DNA from: a virus
DNA length: 52,817 bases
Virus record (IMG/VR): IMGVR_UViG_3300042375_000643
Location: 1-52,817 of that record
Strand: one strand, 5' to 3'
Shown here: piece by piece, positions 34,838 through 43,968 of the stretch
Layout of the letters: every line of letters begins with the position of its first letter
How positions within the stretch are numbered: the first letter of the stretch is position 1
Notes under the pieces: model-generated
Database searches by the model: none
Seen by the model: the letters and a program-made list of their open reading frames with translations, nothing else
What the model was told of the DNA's origin: nothing
Program-made: the position numbers and the translations under genes

Positions 34838-35563
34838 TTAGTATCCCAAATAATCGTTTAATTTTTTCATTAAGTCAAGCGATTTATTTCCGGAATCTCC
34901 AACGTGTCTTTCAACACTCATTTTTTTCTCTTCTTCTAAGTTCTCATCATATAGATGTTTGTCGTCTTTATTTAAGAATAGATACGCTCCCGGAGTTGAA
35001 GGTGAAGATACTAAGTCGAAACAGATTAATTCAAAATCATCCTGTACTTCATTTTGTTCCCCAATTTTTTTAAGGGACCCTACACCTCTTGAGGATATCC
35101 CCAATGTAACACCTTGTCTAAGGTAGTTAGCGGCTAAGTCACCTTTGGTTGATACGATACCTCTTTCGTGGTAACCTGGTGAAGTAAGAAGTTTTATCTT
35201 ACCCATTAGTACATTACCTTCCCACCATACTTCGGTGATTGCGTGAGACACTCTATCTAAATCGATTAGAGATGATTCCGGGTGATTTAACTCGGATAGG
35301 GCGGTACCCTTTTTAATCATTTTTTTATAGTTCTCGGCCTCTCTTTTTAATATACGTTCAGGGTATGTTCTACCATTTCTATTTGGGGTATTATATTTTT
35401 GTAATACAGCATAAAATTCAAATGGTTTAGAGTGGTCTAACATTTCGTTAGATTCTCTAATTAAGCTTTCATTACGATTGTCATTTGGATTAATATATCC
35501 CGCATCGTACTCAACTAATATACCTTTTCCTGATTCGCTTGGTTGTAATATTCTTAATTTCAT
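34838..35563 (-). CDS. Prohead protease, T4 gp21-like (S77)
   Basis: 241 aa. The gp21 signature is clear: YNTPNRNGRTYPERIL, ALSELNHPESS with catalytic His94, LGISSRGVGS with the catalytic Ser at 157 or 158, and FELICFDLVSSPSTPGAY with Asp183. It cleaves scaffold and capsid prosegments after L/I-x-E during head maturation and is cleaved itself. The C-terminal ~45 residues are charged and probably removed. A TATTTATAAATA motif precedes it. Confidence 0.92.
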   Translation of the reverse strand: MKLRILQPSESGKGILVEYDAGYINPNDNRNESLIRESNEMLDHSKPFEFYAVLQKYNTPNRNGRTYPERILKREAENYKKMIKKGTALSELNHPESSLIDLDRVSHAITEVWWEGNVLMGKIKLLTSPGYHERGIVSTKGDLAANYLRQGVTLGISSRGVGSLKKIGEQNEVQDDFELICFDLVSSPSTPGAYLFLNKDDKHLYDENLEEEKKMSVERHVGDSGNKSLDLMKKLNDYLGY

Positions 35564-35578
35564 TTTGAATGTTTTATT

Positions 35579-35586
35579 TATAAATA
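35579..35586 (-). promoter_or_regulatory. TATTTATAAATA motif, putative late promoter
   Basis: The minus strand reads AATATTTATAAATAAAAC, 15 nt before the prohead protease ATG. It overlaps the stop of the upstream 35587 gene by one nucleotide margin. Confidence 0.5.
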
Positions 35587-36057
35587 TTAAACATTCTCGG
35601 TTTGTAACGATTCTTCTTCTATTTTGCTCTTTTTAGTTAAATAAAAATTGAAATATTCATTTTTTAAAAAATTTGTTTTAAAGATTTGTTTTGTAATTTC
35701 TTGGAGTGTGTTTTTTATTTCAGTACCTTTGATATCTAAACCTTCTTCTTGTAGGTAGAAATTTATTTCAAGATTCATAAATGATTTTTTTCCCATATTA
35801 AGACCACTTGAACGTAAATCTAAATCAACGATAAATTTGTCAGTAAAAATTTTTTTATTAATTGTTTCGTAAATTGAGTGTTTGACACCTCGACTTAGGT
35901 TTAGGACGACTCTTGTCCAATTTTCGGATTCTTCTATTGGTTCCACCCACGTTTGGATGTTTAAGTATAGAGATTTGAGGTTTATGGAATCGACTGTTCC
36001 GTAGATAACTTTAGCGGTTTTAAAACCGGATAGCTGAGAGGTTTTCCCCTTTTTCAT
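35587..36057 (-). CDS. Unrecognised protein upstream of the prohead protease
   Basis: 156 aa with a beta-rich core (VIYGTVDSINLKSLYLNIQTW, RVVLNLSRGVKHSIYETI, FIVDLDLRSSGLNMG, MNLEINFYLQEEG) and a charged tail. No family recognised. No clear TATTTATnA motif precedes it; a TATTTTTAT variant occurs further upstream on the minus strand. Position suggests a head-assembly role. Confidence 0.65.
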   Translation of the reverse strand: MKKGKTSQLSGFKTAKVIYGTVDSINLKSLYLNIQTWVEPIEESENWTRVVLNLSRGVKHSIYETINKKIFTDKFIVDLDLRSSGLNMGKKSFMNLEINFYLQEEGLDIKGTEIKNTLQEITKQIFKTNFLKNEYFNFYLTKKSKIEEESLQTENV

Positions 36058-36129
36058 TAATTTTCATATTATTCTGTTTATTGTTTCCATAAAAATAGGG
36101 GTTTTTAGGTCAATAGTCAAAATTTTTCG

Positions 36130-36137
36130 TATATTTG
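36130..36137 (+). promoter_or_regulatory. Host-type -7 element (TATATTTG)
   Basis: TATATTTG fits TAnnTTTG, 15 nt upstream of the bS21 ATG at 36153. The gap 36058-36152 also separates divergent transcripts. Confidence 0.55.
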
Positions 36138-36152
36138 TGATATATGTAATAT

Positions 36153-36347
36153 ATGATAATAGTTAAACTAAATAACAACATTACGATTGAAAAGGCCTTA
36201 AAACTTTATAAGAGTAAAGTAATTAAGACACGTCAAAGTGGGGAACTTTTTAAAAGAAAGGAATTTGTTAAGAAATCTGTTATTAAAAGAGCTGAACTTT
36301 CTAAGGCTAAGTATGTCCAAAAAAAGTTCAATTCCGATAATGATTAA
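36153..36347 (+). CDS. rpsU: Phage-encoded ribosomal protein bS21
   Basis: 64 aa. It follows the bS21 plan: MIIVKLNNNITIEKALKLYK (strand plus first helix), KTRQSGELFKRKEFVKKS (R/K-x-x-x-F/Y-x-K-P/K-S segment), then IKRAELSKAKYVQKK (basic second helix). Bacteroidetes bS21 has the same length and a similar KPSVVNRAQIQKAAYIQ tail. bS21 sits near the anti-Shine-Dalgarno on the 30S platform, and in Bacteroidetes it takes part in hiding it. A phage copy could replace host bS21 and redirect initiation. It has its own host-type promoter and is on the opposite strand inside the head cluster. Confidence 0.85.
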   Translation: MIIVKLNNNITIEKALKLYKSKVIKTRQSGELFKRKEFVKKSVIKRAELSKAKYVQKKFNSDND

Positions 36348-37063
36348 AGATTCTCTTTAAGATTCTTAAGTTTGAAATACGTAAGTTTGTCGTATTTTTC
36401 AGAAATTACTTTTGATATTGTTTCATCAATTCTTGTTTGCATTGAATTATCAGTGCTAGCATTTTTCATTTCTGTTAGTTTTTCAACCACACCTTCTTTA
36501 AGTGTGATATATTTTTCATTTAATGTTGAGTCATCCTCAGACAATAAATTCATTAATTCTTTTTTGTCAGATTCATTTAAACCGTCAATATAATTTTTGA
36601 TAGTTTTGTTTGCAACGCTCACCATTGTTGATAATGGTAGGTCGATACCTTCAGTTTTTGTTATTGGTAATTTTTTAAGAGATTCGGCAATTACTTTTCT
36701 ACTTTTGATTTTTGATTCAATAGTTAAAACATCACTAGAGAATAATGTGTCAATATCTGTATAACTACTTTCCACATTTTTATTTCCAACCCAAGCAACG
36801 ATTTTATTAATATCAGATTGTTTTATTTTGTTTACGGTATTCTCGTAAATTTTAATACACTCATTGATGTAATCATTACAGTAAGATTCACTTAAAGATT
36901 TTGGTGAACTTAGTTCATCGTATAAATAAAACAATTTGCTAATGTTTTTATTTTCAATAACAAGTTTCTTAAATGTTTTTAATTCGTTTTTGAATGTGTC
37001 GTTAGCATATGATTCTAACAATACATTTTCTATCTTTGTTTTTAATAAACCAAAATTTTTCAT
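36344..37063 (-). CDS. Helical protein between portal and bS21, possible prohead core protein
   Basis: 239 aa, almost all helical and charged (ELKTFKKLVIENKNISKLFYL, LKEGVVEKLTEMKNAST). Near the N-terminus KIENVLLE is followed by S, which fits the prohead protease rule at residue 17, as for an internal core protein. No family recognised. It follows the portal gene by 22 nt and is preceded by TATTTATAAT. Function as a minor scaffold or core protein is an inference from position and site. Confidence 0.55.
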   Translation of the reverse strand: MKNFGLLKTKIENVLLESYANDTFKNELKTFKKLVIENKNISKLFYLYDELSSPKSLSESYCNDYINECIKIYENTVNKIKQSDINKIVAWVGNKNVESSYTDIDTLFSSDVLTIESKIKSRKVIAESLKKLPITKTEGIDLPLSTMVSVANKTIKNYIDGLNESDKKELMNLLSEDDSTLNEKYITLKEGVVEKLTEMKNASTDNSMQTRIDETISKVISEKYDKLTYFKLKNLKENL

Positions 37064-37076
37064 ATCTAATTTTTAT

Positions 37077-37084
37077 TATAAATA
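37077..37084 (-). promoter_or_regulatory. TATTTATAAT motif, putative late promoter
   Basis: The minus strand reads GATATTTATAATAAAAAT, 13 nt before the ATG of the 36344-37063 gene, just after the portal stop. Confidence 0.45.
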
Positions 37085-37085
37085 T

Positions 37086-38978
37086 CTAGTCTTTTAGAAG
37101 TTTACTTAATTGGTCTTCAATATCTCCTAAAGAATTTTTTCCTTTAGATAAATCAATATAAGAATCGTCTTCAGTTAAGGAACCTTGTTCCACTAATATT
37201 TTTAAATTATCTCTTTTAAATGATTCCGGTGTTAGTTCAGCTTCCGGTGGTGCTGCCGCCTCAGGGGCTCCTGCTTCAGGGGCTCCTCCTTCAGGGGCTC
37301 CACCCGGTTCAGGTGCTCCTAAATCTTCCATTCCTCCGCCTATGTCTCCGCCACCGCCGAATCCTCCTCCACCTCCTGGTGGGGGTGGTGATGATGGTGC
37401 TGCTCCACCTGCTGTTGCTCCGGAAACTTTATTTCCGTATAATTTATCAATAGTATCAAATAAACCTGTATGTGTAATCATTGTTGCTGTGTTTGTTAAC
37501 TCAGCGCCGACTGCCATCTCAATTCTTTGTTGTTGTAAATCAAGTTTGATTTCCTCATCAGAGAATCCTAATATATGTTTCTTAGCCCACGATACTGATA
37601 CCGGTGCAATACCTGCGATTGCCGCTACGGCTTGTTGGTACAATGCGATTTTTTCTTTCCAAAGGTCAACTTTTAATAAGTCAGCTTGTGAAGATGGGTT
37701 AGTTAATGATAATGAAAAGTTTGATAATTCATCCTCAAACCCTAATAGAAATAAATGTATAATTGCAATTTTATTTAATTCTGCAACCATAGATTTTTGA
37801 ATCTTATTGATTGTTCTTGCAAAACGAATATCCATTAAAGATAAATCTTTTCCTCCACCAACAGCGTCTTCAAAACCTAAGAATGCTTTTGGTACTCTAA
37901 GTGCTGTTAATAATTTCTTTTGGATATATTCGATGTCGGCTATTTCAGATAAGTTTGTTGCTCCAGGTAATGTCTCTATTGGAGATGCTTGTGCGGCATC
38001 ACGAACAGGAATAAAGTAATCTTGGTCAACAGCCATTTGGTTGAATCTCATATCTACGTTTCCGGTTTTACCATCAACAACTTGTTCTCTTTTAAATTTG
38101 TTTGCAACACGTTGTACGTAAGCTTCAACATCTTTGTCATCCATATTTCCAACAAACACTTTAAACACACGTCTTTCAGGTGCTCTTGCTGTTCTATAAA
38201 TTAACATCGCATCTTCAGATAATAATAATTGTTTCCAAATACGTCTTGCCTTTTCTAACATAGAAGTACCGTAAGGAAGTTTTCTATCATCACCTAATAA
38301 TCTAAAGTGAGCCATCTCCCAAGAGTTGAACTCCATATTTTTTGCTTTCCAATGGAATCTTAATCCTTTGTTTTCTGCCGGTTCTTCAACATTTGCTGAT
38401 TTTGCGGCCATACCTCTTTCCAAACGTTCTATTTCAATGTTTGGTAATTGCATACAACCAACAATTCCTTTATCAGAATCTAATTTTAAATACACAAAGT
38501 TATCACCATATTTACAAGCATTTCTTGTCCACATTGGTAAGTTGGTGTCAACGTCTAACACGTTATTAAATAAATCGGCTAGTATAGATTTTATTCTTTT
38601 TGATTCTGAATAAATTTGTAATATATAACCATTTTCATCAACGGTTGTAGATTCTTCTGCGTATATGTCTAACGCTGCTGATATCTCAGGCGTATACTCC
38701 ATTGACTCATAATCATAGAATGATGCCAAACGAGTTGGTTCATAATACACGGCTTGGGTATAAAGATTACTTTCAATCTTTGTCCATTGATTTGCTAAAT
38801 AGAAAGTTTGTTGAGCTTGTAATTTCTCTCTTTCATATTCATCTTTAGAGGTAGTTTTTAATAACTCCTTCTTATCTAATTTGTATGTTGGGTAGTCTTG
38901 ATTTAATAACGAGTTTGGCCCGAATGCTTGTGAAAGCCTCTGCCAAACCGTTAAATCGTTATTTTTATTATTTTCCAT
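37086..38978 (-). CDS. Portal protein, T4 gp20-like
   Basis: 630 aa. Typical gp20 segments include YDYESMEYTPEISAALDIYAEEST, NLPMWTRNACKYGDNFVYL, NSWEMAHFRLLGDDRKLPYGTSMLE, LLSEDAMLIYRTARAPERRVFKVFVGN and KDLSLMDIRFARTINKIQKSM. It forms the dodecameric ring at the head vertex through which the terminase packages DNA. The C-terminal ~130 residues contain a Gly/Pro/Ala-rich low-complexity stretch (~525-585), unusual for gp20. A TATTTATATA motif lies 28 nt upstream. Confidence 0.93.
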   Translation of the reverse strand: MENNKNNDLTVWQRLSQAFGPNSLLNQDYPTYKLDKKELLKTTSKDEYEREKLQAQQTFYLANQWTKIESNLYTQAVYYEPTRLASFYDYESMEYTPEISAALDIYAEESTTVDENGYILQIYSESKRIKSILADLFNNVLDVDTNLPMWTRNACKYGDNFVYLKLDSDKGIVGCMQLPNIEIERLERGMAAKSANVEEPAENKGLRFHWKAKNMEFNSWEMAHFRLLGDDRKLPYGTSMLEKARRIWKQLLLSEDAMLIYRTARAPERRVFKVFVGNMDDKDVEAYVQRVANKFKREQVVDGKTGNVDMRFNQMAVDQDYFIPVRDAAQASPIETLPGATNLSEIADIEYIQKKLLTALRVPKAFLGFEDAVGGGKDLSLMDIRFARTINKIQKSMVAELNKIAIIHLFLLGFEDELSNFSLSLTNPSSQADLLKVDLWKEKIALYQQAVAAIAGIAPVSVSWAKKHILGFSDEEIKLDLQQQRIEMAVGAELTNTATMITHTGLFDTIDKLYGNKVSGATAGGAAPSSPPPPGGGGGFGGGGDIGGGMEDLGAPEPGGAPEGGAPEAGAPEAAAPPEAELTPESFKRDNLKILVEQGSLTEDDSYIDLSKGKNSLGDIEDQLSKLLKD

Positions 38979-39006
38979 ATTCTAAATTTAAATATAATTT
39001 TACTTA

Positions 39007-39014
39007 TATAAATA
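39007..39014 (-). promoter_or_regulatory. TATTTATATA motif, putative late promoter
   Basis: The minus strand reads AACTATTTATATAAGTAA, 28 nt before the portal ATG. Confidence 0.5.
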
Positions 39015-39067
39015 GTTTACTTTGTTCTATTATGACCCTTTATGACTTATTATGGGTTAAGACATTT

Positions 39068-41890
39068 TTATGGTTCAAATGGTACAAACTCGTCTTTATT
39101 ATGTGTTAACACATTATTTGCAAAATATAGGTTACTATTATTAACATTAACATCATATACCGTTGTTGGTTCTATAATTGTAACTAATGATGTAATTTCA
39201 AATTCAGTATTATCAATATCTAATAATACATCACCAACATTTAATTCCGATGTTGTTCTGATATACCATATACCATTTTGTTTAACAACGTGGTTATGAG
39301 CATCGGTAGCAATTAATATACCATTATTAATATTAACAACTGAGTCAAATTCATATATTTTAACGTCAATTACTGTTGATGTTGAATCAACATAATTTAA
39401 GGTATCACTACTCCAAGAGTACCACTCATCTGCAGGTTGTGGCATTCCTGATACATCAATAGATTTAAGAACATCATTGACTTGAACATCTTGTATTAAT
39501 TTAGTTGACCCGTCTGATAATGTTATTACTGTGTCAGCAACAAGACAACCACATCCAAGACACAAAGATAATGTTGTACCGTCCCAATATCTTCTGGAAA
39601 ATCCATTACTATAAAACCCTGTAGTTGCTGGTGTTAGATAACAATTTGTACCATCAGAACCTTTCAAATATGTTGCACTACATAAACTAGGGTCATCCAC
39701 ACAAACATCAACATAGGCTGGTGTATTACAAGCTTGGCTAAGAGTTGTACCATATCCCAATCCTATTATATAGAATGTTGGTGGTGGTATACAACAATTA
39801 TATGGTGATAGGGTCCATCCAGCGAGTTCATCACCACCAGTTATTATAATAGAGTTTACTTGAGCACAAATTTCAACAGGGTAATCTTCAAACACCGAGG
39901 TATTCACTGTAACACCTGAACAATTAACATATGAGAAATCTGTATTACCAAAATACAGAGTTGGAGGTGGTGGAGGTCCTGTATAAGTCACTGTATAACA
40001 TACACAAGTTATTACCGGTGATTCAGTCGGTGTTACTGTAGGGGTAGGAGTTAATGTTTTTGTTGGTGTAATTGTTGGTGTTAATGTAGGGGTAGGAGTT
40101 AATGTTTTTGTTGGCGTAATTGTTGGTGTTAATGTAGGTGTAAGCGTTAATGTTTTTGTTGGTGTAATTGTTGGGGTAGGAGTTAATGTAGGTGTTGCCG
40201 TTGCCGGAATTGATTTTGTTGGTGTAATTGTTGGTGTTAATGTAGGTGTTGCCGTTGCCGGAATTGATTTTGTTGGCGTAATTGTTGGTGTTAATGTAGG
40301 TGTTGCCGTTGCCGGAATTGATTTTGTTGGCGTAATTGTAGGCGTTAATGTTGGAGTCACTGTTGCCTGAATTGAACTTGTTGGCGTAATTGTTGGAGTT
40401 AATGTAGGTGTTGCCGTTGCCGGAATTGATTTTGTTGGCGTAATTGTAGGCGTTAATGTTGGAGTCACTGTTGCCTGAATTGAACTTGTTGGCGTAATTG
40501 TTGGAGTAATTGTTGGAGTTAAAGTATTTGTTGGCGTAATTGTTGGAGTTAACGTTGGTGTTGCTGTTGCTTGAATTGAACTTGTTGGAGTATTTGTTGG
40601 GGTACTTGTCGCTCCTAATGTTGGTGTTACTGTTATTGTTGGTGTTACGGTAGACGTATTAGTTGGTGTTAAAGTATTTGTTGGTGTTAATGTTGGAGTT
40701 AATGTTGGAGTTAAAGTTGGCGTTTCTGTAACTGTCTCTGTCGGAGTATTTGTTGGCGTTAACGTTGGTGTTAGAGTATTTGTAGGTGTGAAAGTTGGAG
40801 TTAATGTTGGAGTTGAAGTTGGCGTTTCTGTAACTGTCTCTGTCGGAGTATTTGTTGGCGTTAACGTTGGTGTTGGTGTTAGTGTCTCTGTTGGAGATGG
40901 AGATGGAGGTATACAAGGATAAGTGGTTGTACAATTAAGGCAACTAGTTTCTGTTGTAAAACTTATGATGTTATATTGAGCATCAAATAATGGTCCACTT
41001 ACTGCCGTAACACATCCATTAAATCCGTCAGTATCAATATAATACACATTACCTAATATAATTGGTGTTACAAAACCACCAACTTTATAGGTATTAAATG
41101 GGGTACAACAATCTTGGAAATATTCAATTGTTGGAGGTAACGGAGATGGTGTTACTGTTATTGTTGGTGTTACGGTAGACGTATTAGTTGGTGTCAAAGT
41201 ATTTGTAGGCGTTACGGTAGTCGTATTAGTTGGTGTTAAAGTATTTGTAGGTGTTACGGTAGCCGTATTAGTTAGTGTTACCGTATTTGTAGGTGTTACC
41301 GTATTTGTTGGGGTAATAGTTGGAGTAACTGTTTCTGTTGGAGTCAAGGTTGGTGTTACCGTATTTGTTGGTGTTGGAGTTAATGTAGGAATAAAAGGAA
41401 TAACAATTATTTCCCACGTACTTTCAACCGGAGTTCCCGATAATTGACTAAAAAATGGTACTCCTGTGTAGTTGATATAATCTTCATCTATTGTAATAAT
41501 AGTTTGTCCTGATAAATCGCCAGAATTAACAGTAACTCCTGTAAATATTGTAACCGGAGGACCACTATAAAAATTTAAAACATTTTCAAAAGTAACATTT
41601 ATTTCTTCACTATGCGGACGGTTTAATACTAATGTATAAAACACAATTATAGAACCAGGTGTGTACTCAACAAAAAGGGTTAAATGTAACGGTTCTAAAT
41701 TGGTTATTGTACAAGTAACCGCTGTTTCAGGAATGTATATATCATACGTCCCGTAAAAATAATCGGTAATATAGTCGTATGGTAATGTAACTAAACCTAT
41801 ATTAATTGTTCCACCCGTTGATGGGTAATAGGTTACGTCTCCGGTGTATCCGGAGTAATTGTCTGTCGATATTGTAAATACGTATTTCAT
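39068..41890 (-). CDS. PT-linker modular adhesin with C-terminal Hint (intein-like) domain
   Basis: 940 aa. Residues ~1-68 are the shared N-terminal module ([38 protein letters not shown]). Then come the ~105-residue sandwich domain also present at 1453-2442, PT linkers, a Cys-rich domain ([14 protein letters not shown] to CLNC) and ~300 residues of PT repeats with an 18-residue period. After a second Cys-rich region, residues 782-931 are a Hint domain: Cys782 in [14 protein letters not shown], block-B Thr862-x-x-His865 (TDAHNH), and terminal His930-Asn931 in ANNVLTHN. Lys932 follows instead of C/S/T, and the protein ends 9 residues later. Self-cleavage rather than splicing is expected, as in bacterial intein-like domains. 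Confidence 0.8.
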   Translation of the reverse strand: MKYVFTISTDNYSGYTGDVTYYPSTGGTINIGLVTLPYDYITDYFYGTYDIYIPETAVTCTITNLEPLHLTLFVEYTPGSIIVFYTLVLNRPHSEEINVTFENVLNFYSGPPVTIFTGVTVNSGDLSGQTIITIDEDYINYTGVPFFSQLSGTPVESTWEIIVIPFIPTLTPTPTNTVTPTLTPTETVTPTITPTNTVTPTNTVTLTNTATVTPTNTLTPTNTTTVTPTNTLTPTNTSTVTPTITVTPSPLPPTIEYFQDCCTPFNTYKVGGFVTPIILGNVYYIDTDGFNGCVTAVSGPLFDAQYNIISFTTETSCLNCTTTYPCIPPSPSPTETLTPTPTLTPTNTPTETVTETPTSTPTLTPTFTPTNTLTPTLTPTNTPTETVTETPTLTPTLTPTLTPTNTLTPTNTSTVTPTITVTPTLGATSTPTNTPTSSIQATATPTLTPTITPTNTLTPTITPTITPTSSIQATVTPTLTPTITPTKSIPATATPTLTPTITPTSSIQATVTPTLTPTITPTKSIPATATPTLTPTITPTKSIPATATPTLTPTITPTKSIPATATPTLTPTPTITPTKTLTLTPTLTPTITPTKTLTPTPTLTPTITPTKTLTPTPTVTPTESPVITCVCYTVTYTGPPPPPTLYFGNTDFSYVNCSGVTVNTSVFEDYPVEICAQVNSIIITGGDELAGWTLSPYNCCIPPPTFYIIGLGYGTTLSQACNTPAYVDVCVDDPSLCSATYLKGSDGTNCYLTPATTGFYSNGFSRRYWDGTTLSLCLGCGCLVADTVITLSDGSTKLIQDVQVNDVLKSIDVSGMPQPADEWYSWSSDTLNYVDSTSTVIDVKIYEFDSVVNINNGILIATDAHNHVVKQNGIWYIRTTSELNVGDVLLDIDNTEFEITSLVTIIEPTTVYDVNVNNSNLYFANNVLTHNKDEFVPFEP
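40150..40630 (-). repeat. 54-nt tandem repeats encoding PT-rich 18-residue units
   Basis: About six units encoding variants of [18 protein letters not shown] or [18 protein letters not shown]. Copies are nearly identical at DNA level, so slippage or recombination can change the linker length. Confidence 0.75.
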
Positions 41891-41893
41891 AAG

Positions 41894-43966
41894 TTATGTA
41901 AATAATCCTCCGTCAAATATTGTCCAACCATATCCTCCACTACCGGTTGACCCTGTAAGGATTGCTTTTCCTGCAGAACCTGCTGACGTGTATTTTGCAG
42001 TACCAAAATGGATTGTTATATTTATTTGAGGGTTTTTAGTTGACCATCCATTATAAATATCATCTAAGTTTGAGGTTAATAATGTTGTATCAGTTTTGTT
42101 CGCCATAAAGAAAGAGAAATTGGTTACACCAGAAATATTCCAATTTCCAATATTTTGTTTAAAATACTGATTCTGACTAAACATATAAGTCATATTAATA
42201 ACCTTAGAAACATCCCAACCACTAATGTCTTGATTAAATTTTGAATTATTAAACATTTGAGACATAAACATAACCTTAGAAACATTCCACCCACTAATGT
42301 CTTGATTAAATTTTGAACTATTAAACATACTATTCATATTTGTCACCTTTGAAACGTTCCATCCACTAATGTCTTGATTAAATTCTGAATCAAAAAACAT
42401 ACTACCCATAGTGGTAACACCTGATACATTCCAAATCCCTATGGGTTGATTAAATATTGATGATGTAAACACTCCCGACATAGACGTAACTTTTGAAACA
42501 TCCCATCCACTAATGTCTTGATTAAATTTTGAATTATTAAACATAAAATTCATAGTATTCACATTTGAAACATCCCAACCACTAATGTCTTGATTAAATT
42601 TTGAATTAGAAAACATAGCGGACATATTAGTAACGTTAGAAACATCCCATCCACTAATGTCTTGGTTAAAATTTGAACTATTAAACATAGAGGACATATT
42701 AGTAACACCTGATACATTCCAAATTCCTATGGCTTGATTAAAAAATGGATTCATAAATAAACCTGACATATTAGTAACGTTAGAAACATCCCATCCGGTA
42801 ATGTTTTGGTTAAAAATTGAACCTTGAAACATATACGACATATTCGTTACATTTGATACATCCCACCCTGTAATATCTTGAGTGAAAACTGTATTATATT
42901 GGAACATTGTGGATATATTAGTAACACCTGACATATTCCAAACACCAATAGGTTGATTAAATGCTGTTGCCCCTGCAAACATACCGGACATATTTGTTAC
43001 GTTTGAAATATCCCACCCTGTTATATCTATATTAAATGATGCCCCCGCAAACATATAACTCATATTGGTAACACTTGAGGTATCCCACCCACTAATGTCT
43101 TGATTAAATGGGGTTGATTGAAACATATTACTCATATTGGTAACACCTGAAACATTCCAATTATTTAATGGTTGATTAAATTGGTAACACCCATTAAATA
43201 TATAACTCATATTAGTTATCATTGAAATATCCCAATCATTCAGTGGTTGAATAAAACTTCCACAATCTGAAAATAATGAACTTAAACTTGTTAAATTTGA
43301 AATGTTCCACTGTTCTATATTATTAACTGCGGTTAAAGAATAACATTCTTGGAATATCCCGTCAATAGACGTTAAGTTAGAAATATCTAAAACATCGTTA
43401 ACCGTAGATAAATTTAAATTAAAACAATATGCAAATTGATAACCTCCATCCGCTAATTTAAGTGAACCCCATTGTAAAACATTTAAAATTTTACCATAAT
43501 CACCATTATAATTGAAATTAAATCCTTCAATAACACCCGTTATTGTTATTACATAAGTCCCAATAACATTGTAGGTATGTGTAGTTTCAGGTTGGTCCCA
43601 CGTAGTTATTTTATCAGAACTACCATCACCCCAGTCAACAACAAAATTATAAGTACCTGATGAATCTAAATTTAAAAATATTTGGTTAGATAAACTAACA
43701 CCATCATTGTCTGTTTTCCAAGTGGAAATAAATGGACTTGTAAAACTACCAATTAAATCACAAACGGGTGGTTGATTATCTATAATACAAATTTTATCAA
43801 AATATGGTATGTAAACTTCATATATCCCATAAAAATAATCTGTGTTATAATCATATGGTAACATTTGTGTTCCTAAATTTATTGTACCACCTGTATATGG
43901 GTAATAGGTAATATCTGCGGTAAATCCGTCAAAATTATCTGTCGATATTCTAAATTTTTTAGTCAT
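41894..43966 (-). CDS. Modular adhesin: anchor module, PKD domain, 17 BspA-like (DUF285) repeats
   Basis: 690 aa from the ATG at 43964-43966 (start MTKKFRISTDNFDG); an earlier in-frame ATG overlaps the upstream gene. Residues ~1-65 are the shared anchor module. A PKD-like domain follows (VVDWGDGSSDKITT, THTYNVIGTYVITITG). Then 17 tandem 24-residue repeats of the type [20 protein letters not shown] (DUF285/BspA-like surface repeats), and a C-terminal cap ([31 protein letters not shown]) also present in the neighbouring paralogue. This repeat class is found on bacterial surface proteins that bind host or matrix components. A receptor-binding or decoration role is inferred. No PT linker. Confidence 0.82.
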   Translation of the reverse strand: MTKKFRISTDNFDGFTADITYYPYTGGTINLGTQMLPYDYNTDYFYGIYEVYIPYFDKICIIDNQPPVCDLIGSFTSPFISTWKTDNDGVSLSNQIFLNLDSSGTYNFVVDWGDGSSDKITTWDQPETTHTYNVIGTYVITITGVIEGFNFNYNGDYGKILNVLQWGSLKLADGGYQFAYCFNLNLSTVNDVLDISNLTSIDGIFQECYSLTAVNNIEQWNISNLTSLSSLFSDCGSFIQPLNDWDISMITNMSYIFNGCYQFNQPLNNWNVSGVTNMSNMFQSTPFNQDISGWDTSSVTNMSYMFAGASFNIDITGWDISNVTNMSGMFAGATAFNQPIGVWNMSGVTNISTMFQYNTVFTQDITGWDVSNVTNMSYMFQGSIFNQNITGWDVSNVTNMSGLFMNPFFNQAIGIWNVSGVTNMSSMFNSSNFNQDISGWDVSNVTNMSAMFSNSKFNQDISGWDVSNVNTMNFMFNNSKFNQDISGWDVSKVTSMSGVFTSSIFNQPIGIWNVSGVTTMGSMFFDSEFNQDISGWNVSKVTNMNSMFNSSKFNQDISGWNVSKVMFMSQMFNNSKFNQDISGWDVSKVINMTYMFSQNQYFKQNIGNWNISGVTNFSFFMANKTDTTLLTSNLDDIYNGWSTKNPQINITIHFGTAKYTSAGSAGKAILTGSTGSGGYGWTIFDGGLFT
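42120..43340 (-). repeat. 72-nt tandem repeat array (17 DUF285-type units)
   Basis: Each unit encodes 24-25 residues with conserved W, V-S, V-T-x-M, MF and FNQ. Adjacent units are highly similar in DNA (recurrent CACTAATGTCTTGATTAAAT on the + strand), so unequal recombination is likely. Confidence 0.85.
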
Positions 43967-43968
43967 AT

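Noticed and set aside
40020-40930. Regularly spaced repeats that could be taken for a CRISPR array
   Set aside because: Repeats are in frame with one long coding region and encode PT linkers; there are no unique spacers of constant length and no cas genes.
39782-41890. Possibility that the Hint domain is a full splicing intein interrupting the adhesin
   Set aside because: The residue after the terminal Asn is Lys and only 9 residues follow, with no C-extein function. No homing endonuclease insert is seen either.
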